A stretch of 7,257 bases of DNA from contig URTP01000101.1 in assembly GCA_900550835.1 (NCBI GenBank), positions 1 to 7,257 of the forward strand, given 5' to 3'. This document shows, in pieces, positions 1-5,464 of this stretch. Positions within the stretch are counted from its first letter, which is position 1. Each line of letters opens with the position of its first letter. The translations under genes were made by a program, and so were the position numbers. Below the pieces are notes generated by a model. That model worked only from the letters and a program-made list of their open reading frames with translations, was not told the DNA's origin and did no database searches. The stretch is from an uncultured Collinsella sp. Its GTDB lineage: Bacteria; Actinomycetota; Coriobacteriia; Coriobacteriales; Coriobacteriaceae.

Positions 1-169
1 TGTCGTGGGCACCGATGAGCGCATCGCTGGCATCCTTGTGCAGCTGCTCGGCCTTCTCAAAATCACCCTCGCGAGCAGCATCGAGCGCTGCAAGCAGATC
101 GGTCTGGGCGTCGCCCGCGTATGCGACAATCTCGAATCCAACCATCGAGATTTCTTCTTTGGTTGCCAT
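1..169 (-). CDS. lacF: PTS lactose/cellobiose-family IIA component (LacF-like), 5' part only
   Basis: The reverse strand from an ATG at 169 is open to the window edge for 56 codons. The peptide begins MATKEEISMVGFEIVAYAGD and continues with LLAALDAAREGDFEKAEQLHKDASDALIGAHD. The VGFEIVAYAGDA...L..A..AAREGDFEKAE pattern is typical of the small, all-helical, trimeric lactose/cellobiose-class IIA proteins (about 100-110 residues). These pass phosphate from HPr to the IIB cysteine. The phospho-accepting histidine lies in the C-terminal half, outside the window, so activity cannot be confirmed. The start is chosen because an AAGGAA ribosome site sits 7 bases upstream and the family begins at about this point. 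It lies downstream of the LacI-type regulator on the same strand, and probably supplies the IIA function missing from the lacE-like gene on the other strand. The cellobiose/chitobiose type is the alternative; the lac neighbours favour lactose. Confidence 0.9.
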   Translation of the reverse strand, partial: MATKEEISMVGFEIVAYAGDAQTDLLAALDAAREGDFEKAEQLHKDASDALIGAHD

Positions 170-383
170 ATTGCGTTCCTTTCACATATGAACCAATGGA
201 GAGCATCGCGTCCGGGCATACGCGCTGCGTTGTGTATGACAGAGACAGTAACATTCAAACAAAAAAGAACAGCGCAAAACGTAATTTCGAGCTATGAACG
301 GTCGTTTTTCGCCCGTGAACGGTTTTTAAGCCAATCCGAACATTCTTGAACACAATTAGCGGAAACCCAAGCGGGACCGCACC
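170..383 (-). promoter_or_regulatory. Leader region between the regulator and lacF, with a GAACGG-type repeat
   Basis: This 214-bp gap carries no convincing gene. It is much more AT-rich than its flanks, as expected of a promoter for lacF. On the plus strand an 8-bp word, TGAACGGT, occurs at 295-302 and 316-323, exactly 21 bp apart (about two helical turns), each time followed by a T-run. The same GAACGG plus T-run pattern appears twice in the lacI-lacE gap. A weak promoter for lacF could be TTGTTT (262-257) with CATACA (238-233), spacer 18, but neither box is close to consensus. No clear intrinsic terminator follows lacI, so read-through from lacI into lacF is possible. Confidence 0.45.
177..183 (-). 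promoter_or_regulatory. Ribosome binding site of the IIA gene
   Basis: The reverse strand reads GAAAGGAACGCAAT directly before the ATG at 169. The AAGGA core has good spacing and decides the start of the partial lacF gene. Confidence 0.7.
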
Positions 384-1388
384 CTAGCGTACATCGCGCA
401 CCGTATCGCCCTTGACGAGCACGCCCGGAAACAGCATGTGCTCCACGCCAGACTCAACGCCCTCGGCGCCGGCAATCTTGTCGACCGCCCACATGCCGAC
501 GCGCTTGTTGTCAAAGCGCACCGTAGTCAGGCGACGATCGGGCACGATATCGCCCAAACTATCGTCAACACCCACCACGCTCACGTCCTGGGGCACGCGC
601 TTCCCGCGCGACTCGAGCCCGCGAATGCAGCCGTAGGCCATGGCATCGTTGGAAGCATAAATGGCGGTGCAGTTCGGATCGTCCGCAAGCACCTGGCCGG
701 CGGCATATCCGCTCTGTGCCGTCCAATCGCCACGGACGAGTCGCGGCGGCTCAACACCATGCGCGCGCAATGTCTCACGCCAGCCCTCCTCGCGTTGCAT
801 GCCCGAAAGCGAGCGCTCGGGGCACGAGATAAAGTGCACGGTCTTGTGCCCCTGCCCCAGCAAGTACTCGACAACCTGGCGCGAGCAATCGAACTGATCG
901 TTATCAACCGTCGAGCACAGCGGGTGCTCCAGCATGGTAACGAGCACCGTCTGCATACCGGGCAGCGGCTCAAAGGTGCCAAAGTCCGCCGGCATGCGGT
1001 TCATGATCACGACCATGCCGTCCACCGGCAGTGCGCTCATGCGCGACGATGCACTCTCGAGGGTATACGGATGCCCGTCTACTTTAGTGAGGGTGATGGC
1101 ATAGCCATGTTTGTCGGCCGCGGCGGCAAAGCCCTCCATACGGTCGAGGTTGCCGGTGCCGGTAATGTTGAACATGGCGACGCCGACGGTCTTAAATTTG
1201 CCGCGGCGCAGCGATCGACCGGCAAAATTGGGGCGATACCCCAGCTCGCGCATGGCGGCGCGCACGCGCTCCTTGGTCTCGGGGCGCACGCTGGGCGAAT
1301 CGTGCACCGTACGCGAGACTGTCTGCTCCGAGACACCCGCGAGACGCGCCACGTCCTTAACGGAAACCGATTTTTTAACAGCGGCCAT
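384..1388 (-). CDS. LacI-family transcriptional regulator
   Basis: A 334-residue protein of the usual length for the family. Residues 8-30 (VSVKDVARLAGVSEQTVSRTV) are the LacI helix-turn-helix. Residues about 50-63 (GYRPNFAGRSLRRGK) are the hinge, with the leucine (L60) that inserts at the central CpG of family operators. The rest is a periplasmic-binding-protein-like effector domain: VDGMVVIMN (122-130), VDNDQFD (161-167), AIYASNDAMAYG (242-253, with N247/D248) and VSVVGVDDS (269-277). The ATG at 1388 has only a modest AAAGA-type ribosome site about 8 bases upstream. The gene sits between lacF (same strand, downstream) and the divergent lacEG genes, so it most probably controls both and itself. 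The operator-like palindromes at 1546-1563 and 1666-1683 have the CG centre expected for this family. Which sugar or sugar phosphate it senses cannot be read from the sequence; repression is the default expectation. Confidence 0.95.
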   Translation of the reverse strand: MAAVKKSVSVKDVARLAGVSEQTVSRTVHDSPSVRPETKERVRAAMRELGYRPNFAGRSLRRGKFKTVGVAMFNITGTGNLDRMEGFAAAADKHGYAITLTKVDGHPYTLESASSRMSALPVDGMVVIMNRMPADFGTFEPLPGMQTVLVTMLEHPLCSTVDNDQFDCSRQVVEYLLGQGHKTVHFISCPERSLSGMQREEGWRETLRAHGVEPPRLVRGDWTAQSGYAAGQVLADDPNCTAIYASNDAMAYGCIRGLESRGKRVPQDVSVVGVDDSLGDIVPDRRLTTVRFDNKRVGMWAVDKIAGAEGVESGVEHMLFPGVLVKGDTVRDVR

Positions 1389-1545
1389 AGGTCGATCTTT
1401 CTATGTCAACGATACCATCGCGGGCATCCCAACAGACAAAATGAACGCCTCCAAGTATATCCAACGCCTCTCCCGCCATACGCTCACCACCCAAAACCTA
1501 CCGTTCACCGACAATCCCGCTTCCCCGAACGGCTTTTGTCGACCA

Positions 1546-1563
1546 AATGTTAACGTTGCCATT
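1546..1563. promoter_or_regulatory. LacI-type operator candidate, distal site
   Basis: The 18-mer AATGTTAACGTTGCCATT is an imperfect palindrome (AATGnnAACGTTnnCATT, 14 of 18 symmetric) with a central CG, the hallmark of LacI-family operators. Its reverse complement matches the proximal site at 1666-1683 in 17 of 18 positions. It also fits 12 of 14 positions of the Gram-positive catabolite (cre) consensus TGWAARCGYTWNCA, so a CcpA-like protein is an alternative binder. Confidence 0.6.
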
Positions 1564-1591
1564 GTGCAAACACAGAGCCACCGGGCGGCTC

Positions 1592-1599
1592 AAACGTTT
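1592..1599. promoter_or_regulatory. Third CG-centred palindrome between the operators
   Basis: AAACGTTT is a perfect 8-bp palindrome. The wider context GCtcAAACGTTTacGC regains symmetry at its outer two positions. It lies 41 bp (centre to centre) from the distal operator and 79 bp from the proximal one, and is a weaker cre or LacI-type candidate (10 of 14 to cre). Confidence 0.35.
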
Positions 1600-1665
1600 A
1601 CGCGTAAGGAATCGACGGTTCGCAGGCACAGAAACCCCCGATTCGCGTCTTTTTTTGTGCCGCAA

Positions 1666-1683
1666 AATGGCAACGTCAACATT
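1666..1683. promoter_or_regulatory. LacI-type operator candidate, proximal site abutting the lacE -35 box
   Basis: AATGGCAACGTCAACATT is almost the exact reverse complement of the distal site (one difference in 18). It ends at the base before the proposed -35 hexamer of lacE, where a bound repressor would block RNA polymerase. Confidence 0.6.
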
Positions 1684-1711
1684 TTGGCAACCGAACGCCA
1701 AAAGCTACCAT
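1684..1711 (+). promoter_or_regulatory. Likely sigma-70-type promoter of lacE-lacG
   Basis: The -35 box TTGGCA (1684-1689) matches TTGACA in five of six bases. A 16-bp spacer leads to a -10 box TACCAT (1706-1711), matching TATAAT in four of six, including both flanking pairs. Transcription would begin near 1718, giving a leader of about 27 bases. Its position directly after the proximal operator supports it. Confidence 0.5.
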
Positions 1712-1733
1712 CGTTGCTAACCCACCGACTCTT

Positions 1734-1738
1734 AGGAG
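1734..1738 (+). promoter_or_regulatory. Ribosome binding site of lacE
   Basis: AGGAG lies six bases before the ATG at 1745. It is a strong Shine-Dalgarno sequence and fixes the lacE start. Confidence 0.85.
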
Positions 1739-1744
1739 CATTGC

Positions 1745-3520
1745 ATGGAGCAACTCATCGCCATCATCGAAAAGGGCCAGCCCTTTTTCAACGCGATCGC
1801 CCGCAACAAGTACCTCAAGGCGATCCGCGACGGCTTTATCTCCGTCATCCCCATCATCATCTTCTCGTCCATCTTCTGCCTGGTAGCCTCGGTCCCCAAC
1901 ATCTGGGGTTTCTACTGGCCCGATGACATCAACAACGCCCTGTGGAAGTGCTACAACTACTCCATGGGCATCCTGGCCATCGCCTGCGCCGCCACCACGG
2001 CCAAGCACTTCGCCGACGCCCAGAACCGCGATCTACCCAAGAACAACCAGATCAACTTCATCTCGTGCATGTGCGCAGCCATCATCGGCTTCTTGCTCCT
2101 TTCGAGCGACACGATCGCCACGGACGCTGCCAGCGGCTTCACCACCACCTACCTTGGTTCCAAAGGCCTGCTGACCGCCTTTATCGCTGCGTTTGTGACC
2201 GGCATCATCTACAAGTTCTTCATCAAGCGCAACATCACCGTCAAGATGCCCGAGCAGGTTCCGCCCAACATCTCGCAGACCTTTAAGGACATCATCCCCT
2301 TCTCCGTCTGCATCACCGTCTTTTGGGTCTTTGACATCGTCTTTCGCGCTGCCTTTGGCTTCTGCTTTGCCCAGGGCGTCATCCAGGTGTTCCAGCCCCT
2401 GTTCACCGCCGCCGACGGCTACATCGGCCTCGCTGTGATCTACGGTGCCATGAGCCTCTTCTGGTTCGTCGGCGTCCACGGCCCCTCGATCGTCGAGCCC
2501 GCCATCGCCGCCGCTCTCGTTGCCAACATGACCGACAACCTGGCTGCGTTCCAAGCTGGCCAGCACGCTTCCGCTGTCCTGACCCAGGGTGCCCAGTACT
2601 TCGTCGTCTGCATGGGCGGCACCGGCGCCACGCTCGTCCTGGTCTTTATGTTCTGCTTCCTGGCCAAGTCTCAGGAGATGCGCGCCGTCGGCAAGGCAGC
2701 CATCGTCCCCGTGTGCTTTGCCGTCAACGAGCCGCTGCTGTTCGCCGCGCCTATCGTGCTCAACCCCGTCTTCTTTGTCCCGTTTGTTTTTGCCCCGATC
2801 GCCAACATCTGGATCCTCAAGATCTTTATCGACTTCTTGGGCATGAACGGCTTTATGTACACCCTGCCCTGGACCGTCCCCGGCCCAATCGGCACCATCA
2901 TGGGTCTGGGCTTCCAACCGCTCGCCTTTGTGATGCTCGCCCTTATCCTGGTCGTCGACTTTGCCCTGTACTACCCGTTCTTCCGTGCCTATGACGCCCA
3001 GAAGTGCGCCGAGGAGGCCGAGATCTCCCAGGAGGAGCTCGCCGCCAAGAACGCCGAGAAGGCCGCCAAGCTCAACGATGCCTTCCAGGGCAAGGCCGAT
3101 GCCAAGAGCGTTGCCGCCGGCGCTGCCGCCGAGGCCGTGAAGGTCGACGCCCCTGCCGCTTCTGCAGCACCCGCTGCCGAGGCAACGACCGCCAGCGACC
3201 TCAACGGCAAGCGCGTGCTCGTGCTCTGCCAGGGCGGCGGAACCTCGGGTCTGCTCGCCAACGCGCTGGCCAAGGCTGCCAAGGAGCGCGGTATTAACCT
3301 CGAAACCGCTGCCGAGGCATATGGCAACCACGTCGACATGCTCCCCGACTTTGACCTGGTCGTCCTGGCCCCGCAGGCCGCCAGCTACCTGGCCGACCTG
3401 CAGAAGGACTGCGAGCGCGTGGGCAACAAGTGCGTCGCCTGCCGTGGCAAGCAGTACATCGAGCTCTCCCAGAACGGCGACAAGTCTCTCGCCTTCGTCT
3501 CCGAGCAGCTTTCGAAGTAA
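1745..3520 (+). CDS. lacE: PTS lactose-type permease, fused IIC-IIB (LacE-like)
   Basis: A 591-residue inner-membrane permease that would transport lactose or a related beta-galactoside and phosphorylate it. Residues 1-415 form the IIC channel, with the LacE-like opening ...IEKGQPFF..IARNKYLKAIRDGFI and many hydrophobic segments (for example 31-52, 73-90, 105-121, 141-160, 183-212, 226-246, 285-307, 385-412). Conserved IIC residues are visible: H245 in VGVHGPSIVEPA and E329 in VNEPLLFAAPIVLNP, 84 residues apart as in the structurally studied chitobiose IIC. Residues about 416-486 are a hydrophilic Ala/Glu-rich linker. Residues 487-591 are IIB, with the phospho-cysteine C495 in VLVLCQGGGTSGLLANAL, followed by MLPDFDLVVLAPQ, both LacE-like. 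The length matches known lactose IICB proteins (about 570-590). IIA is not fused, so the divergent lacF is the likely partner. Cellobiose-class IIC proteins are homologous, but the fused GGGTSGLL-type IIB and neighbouring lacG favour lactose. Confidence 0.95.
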   Translation: MEQLIAIIEKGQPFFNAIARNKYLKAIRDGFISVIPIIIFSSIFCLVASVPNIWGFYWPDDINNALWKCYNYSMGILAIACAATTAKHFADAQNRDLPKNNQINFISCMCAAIIGFLLLSSDTIATDAASGFTTTYLGSKGLLTAFIAAFVTGIIYKFFIKRNITVKMPEQVPPNISQTFKDIIPFSVCITVFWVFDIVFRAAFGFCFAQGVIQVFQPLFTAADGYIGLAVIYGAMSLFWFVGVHGPSIVEPAIAAALVANMTDNLAAFQAGQHASAVLTQGAQYFVVCMGGTGATLVLVFMFCFLAKSQEMRAVGKAAIVPVCFAVNEPLLFAAPIVLNPVFFVPFVFAPIANIWILKIFIDFLGMNGFMYTLPWTVPGPIGTIMGLGFQPLAFVMLALILVVDFALYYPFFRAYDAQKCAEEAEISQEELAAKNAEKAAKLNDAFQGKADAKSVAAGAAAEAVKVDAPAASAAPAAEATTASDLNGKRVLVLCQGGGTSGLLANALAKAAKERGINLETAAEAYGNHVDMLPDFDLVVLAPQAASYLADLQKDCERVGNKCVACRGKQYIELSQNGDKSLAFVSEQLSK

Positions 3521-3529
3521 GTAACGCCT

Positions 3530-3563
3530 AGGGCCAGCCGACCATCCAAGACCGGCTGGCCCT
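3530..3563 (+). terminator. Intercistronic hairpin between lacE and lacG
   Basis: A perfect 11-bp stem (3530-3540 with 3553-3563, core GGGCCAGCCG/CGGCTGGCCC) and a 12-nt loop lie 9 bases after the lacE stop. Only a short mixed run, TCGATTT, follows, so it should be at most a partial terminator. It may equally protect the 3' end of lacE mRNA or mark an RNA processing site, setting different lacE and lacG levels. The gap to lacG is only 66 bp and shows no obvious promoter, which argues for co-transcription. Confidence 0.7.
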
Positions 3564-3586
3564 TCGATTTAGACGATTGGATCATC

Positions 3587-5026
3587 ATGTCCGTTAACCC
3601 TGCTAGCGTCACCAACCCGCCTGCGCAGTTTCCCGAGGACTTTGTCTTTGGCGGCGCCACTGCTGCCTACCAGGTAGAGGGCGAGACCCGCACTCACGGT
3701 AAGGGCAAGGTTGCCTGGGACGACTTTCTGGAAGCCCAAGGCCGTTTCTCCCCCGATCCCGCTTCCGACTTCTACAACCAGTACCCCGTCGATCTGGAGC
3801 TGTGCGAGGAGTTTGGCATCAACGGTATTCGCCTCTCCATCGCCTGGAGCCGTATCTTCCCCGAGGGCACCGGCAAGGTGAACCCCGAGGGCGTGCAGTT
3901 CTACCACGACCTCTTTGCCGAGTGCCACAAGCACCACGTTGAGCCGTTTGTCACGCTGCATCACTTCGACACGCCGCTGCCCCTCTTTGAGAAGGGCGAC
4001 TTCCTCAACCGCGAGACCATCGACGCCTTTGTGGACTTTGCCACCTTCTGCTTTAAGGAGTACGCCGACCAGGTGACCTATTGGTTCACCTTTAACGAGA
4101 TCTGGGCCGACGCCTCCAACACCTACATCGAGGGCACCTTCCCCGGCGGCGTCAAGGCGCACCTGGCCGAGGCCTTCCAGTGCGAGCACAACATGATGCT
4201 CGCCCACGCCAAGGCGGTACTGGCCTTCCATAACGGCGGCTTTAAGGGCAAGATCGGCGTCATTCAGTCGCTGGAGTTTAAGTACCCGCTCAACGAGAAC
4301 GACCCCGCCGATATCAAGGCCGCCAACAACGAGCACGTGCTGCAGAACCAGTTCTTGCTCGACGCCACCTTCCGCGGCGACTATGCCCCCGACACCCTCG
4401 AGTGCGCCAACCGCCTGGCTGCAGTCTCCGGCGGCACCATCGAGATCCGCGAGGAGGATCTCGAGATCATGCGCGAGGCAGCGCTCTACAACGACTACCT
4501 GGGTGTCAACAACTACCAGTGCCGTTTCCTCAAGGCCTACGACGGCGAGAACGACCTGCACCACAACGGCACGGGCGAGAAGGGTACCGGCCGCTGGCGC
4601 GTCAAGGGCATTGGCGAGCATGTGAACAAGCCCGGCATCCCCACCACCGACTGGGACTGGATCATCTATCCCGAGGGTCTGTTCGATCTGCTCGTCTACA
4701 TTAAGCAGCGCTACCCCAACTACAAGCAGATTTTCATTACCGAAAACGGCATGGGCTACAAGGACCCCTACAAGGACGGTTTTGTGGACGACCAGCCGCG
4801 CATCGACTACATCGAGCAGCACCTGCGCTGGCTGCTTAAGGCCATGGAGGTGGGCGTCAACGTGGGCGGCTACTTCCTGTGGAGCCTGCAGGATCAGTTC
4901 TCCTGGACCAACGGCTACAACAAGCGCTATGGCTTCTTCTACGTAGACTTTAAGACCCAAAAGCGCACGCCCAAGGCGAGCGCCTACTGGTACAAGCACG
5001 TGGCGCAGACCCGTCGTCTGGACTAG
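3587..5026 (+). CDS. lacG: 6-phospho-beta-galactosidase, glycoside hydrolase family 1 (LacG-like)
   Basis: A 479-residue cytoplasmic GH1 enzyme that would hydrolyse lactose-6-phosphate to glucose and galactose-6-phosphate, the step after LacE/LacF uptake. The start of the barrel (PEDFVFGGATAAYQVEG, 16-32), HVEPFVTLHHFDTP (117-130), the acid/base E171 in TFNEI and the nucleophile E386 in ITENGMGY are all present. The phosphate-binding set S439, K446 and Y448 in FSWTNGYNKRYGFFYVDF has the same spacing as S428/K435/Y437 of Lactococcus LacG, with W440 following the serine. This, plus DWDWIIYPEGL and DFYNQYPVDLEL, makes it closer to LacG than to 6-phospho-beta-glucosidases, although some overlap in substrate cannot be excluded. 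The N-terminus is about ten residues longer than typical LacG. The only ribosome site is a weak GGA five bases upstream, and no alternative start codon exists before the conserved domain. Genes for galactose-6-phosphate use (tagatose pathway) are not in this window. Confidence 0.95.
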   Translation: MSVNPASVTNPPAQFPEDFVFGGATAAYQVEGETRTHGKGKVAWDDFLEAQGRFSPDPASDFYNQYPVDLELCEEFGINGIRLSIAWSRIFPEGTGKVNPEGVQFYHDLFAECHKHHVEPFVTLHHFDTPLPLFEKGDFLNRETIDAFVDFATFCFKEYADQVTYWFTFNEIWADASNTYIEGTFPGGVKAHLAEAFQCEHNMMLAHAKAVLAFHNGGFKGKIGVIQSLEFKYPLNENDPADIKAANNEHVLQNQFLLDATFRGDYAPDTLECANRLAAVSGGTIEIREEDLEIMREAALYNDYLGVNNYQCRFLKAYDGENDLHHNGTGEKGTGRWRVKGIGEHVNKPGIPTTDWDWIIYPEGLFDLLVYIKQRYPNYKQIFITENGMGYKDPYKDGFVDDQPRIDYIEQHLRWLLKAMEVGVNVGGYFLWSLQDQFSWTNGYNKRYGFFYVDFKTQKRTPKASAYWYKHVAQTRRLD

Positions 5027-5079
5027 CGACTTGCAGTTGGCGTAATTGCCCTGCTCACATAACTTATCCCCATTTCTCA

Positions 5080-5129
5080 ACCGGGGTCGGCACGTCACAC
5101 GGCGCGCCGCCCCCGGTCTTTTTGTTTTT
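5080..5129 (+). terminator. Intrinsic terminator of lacE-lacG
   Basis: ACCGGGG (5080-5086) pairs with CCCCGGT (5111-5117). After one mismatch the stem resumes with CGG (5088-5090) against CCG (5107-5109), and it is followed immediately by CTTTTTGTTTTT. It starts 53 bases after the lacG stop and separates the operon from the repeat array. Confidence 0.85.
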
Positions 5130-5143
5130 GGGCGAGTCGGGAG

Positions 5144-5212
5144 CCGTTCGTCTCGATCTGTAACATCTGACCCGCGGTTTCGGCCCCAACTGTTACAGAT
5201 CGAGATGAACGG
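5144..5212. repeat. Palindromic unit 1
   Basis: Arms 5151-5165 and 5191-5205 are perfect 15-bp complements. Pairing extends outward to 22 bp (5144-5165 with 5191-5212) with a single G/T pair at 5150/5206. This is the longest stem in the array. Confidence 0.9.
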
Positions 5213-5228
5213 GGTGGGCCGGGCCGAA

Positions 5229-5289
5229 TTGTCTCGATCTGTAACACTAAACCCGGTTTTGGGCGTCTACCTGTTACAGATTGAGACAA
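5229..5289. repeat. Palindromic unit 2
   Basis: Arms 5232-5246 and 5272-5286 pair with one G/T pair (5236/5282). Pairing extends to 18 bp with the flanking TTG/CAA. The loop is 25 nt. Confidence 0.9.
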
Positions 5290-5310
5290 ACGTACCGGCC
5301 AATCCTCTCA

Positions 5311-5367
5311 ATCTCAATCTATAACAGTTAGCCGGTTATTTCGCCCCCACCTGTTACAGATCGAGAT
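5311..5367. repeat. Palindromic unit 3
   Basis: Arms 5312-5326 (TCTCAATCTATAACA) and 5352-5366 pair at 13 of 15 positions. The two exceptions (5316/5362 and 5321/5357) are A/C on the plus strand and so G/U in a minus-strand RNA. The loop is 25 nt. Confidence 0.85.
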
Positions 5368-5392
5368 GAATAGATTAGACCTAGCCGAAAAA

Positions 5393-5447
5393 TCTCAACC
5401 TGTAACACGTAGCCGAGTTTTTCAGTCCTAGCTGTTACAGATCGAGA
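5393..5447. repeat. Palindromic unit 4
   Basis: Arms 5393-5407 (TCTCAACCTGTAACA) and 5433-5447 pair at 13 of 15 positions. The two exceptions (5397/5443 and 5399/5441) are A/C on the plus strand and so G/U in a minus-strand RNA. The loop is 25 nt. Confidence 0.85.
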
Positions 5448-5464
5448 CAAACAGGCCGAGCAAG

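Larger units (their letters stand above)
1389..1744. promoter_or_regulatory. Divergent control region between the lacI-type gene and lacE
   Basis: This 356-bp gap contains no credible gene. It holds a lacE promoter close to lacE, CG-centred palindromes at 1546-1563, 1592-1599 and 1666-1683, and an inverted pair of GAACGG motifs at 1501-1506 and 1527-1532. A possible minus-strand -10 box for the regulator, TATACT, lies at 1459-1454 but has no recognisable -35 partner. A GAATCG/CGATTC pair (1609-1614, 1639-1644) followed by seven T (1650-1656) is too weak to call a terminator. Confidence 0.6.
5144..5447. repeat. Array of eight alternately inverted 15-bp repeats (four tandem palindromic units)
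   Basis: The word TGTTACAGATCGAGA or its reverse complement occurs eight times, with starts at 5151, 5191, 5232, 5272, 5312, 5352, 5393 and 5433, a step of 40-41 bp with orientation alternating each time. Each left/right pair encloses exactly 25 nt; 25-26 nt separate one pair from the next. The enclosed segments resemble one another (a CCGGTTTT-like core and a C-rich end), so whole units were duplicated rather than unrelated spacers captured. The four inward-facing arms carry TGTTACAG unchanged and differ at one position only. No stable reading frame runs through the array. It lies just after the lac terminator. A family of intergenic palindromic repeats, a protein-binding array or structured RNA are all possible. 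Confidence 0.9.

Noticed and set aside
438..1553. Long plus-strand open frame of 371 codons over the lacI-type gene
   Set aside because: It is antisense to a clear LacI-family gene, has His/Ala/Arg-rich composition typical of GC-rich shadow frames, and has no motif.
1609..1656. Possible leader terminator (GAATCG/CGATTC stem and seven T)
   Set aside because: The stem is 6 bp with a loop of 24 nt and lies upstream of the better lacE promoter, so there is no clear transcript for it to stop.
1498..1701. 67-codon reverse-strand open frame in the lacI-lacE gap
   Set aside because: It overlaps the operators and lacE promoter, has no ribosome site and its two NVxI segments are just the inverted operator repeats translated.
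2033..3331. Long reverse-strand open frame over lacE
   Set aside because: Low-complexity Gly/Asp/Glu-rich translation opposite a well-matched permease; an artefact of codon bias.
3569..5098. 509-codon reverse-strand open frame over lacG
   Set aside because: Val/Leu/Gly-rich shadow of the biased lacG codons; lacG has all catalytic residues in the other frame.
5144..5447. CRISPR array
   Set aside because: Repeats are only 15 bp and alternate in orientation, the segments between them are related to one another, and no cas gene is nearby.
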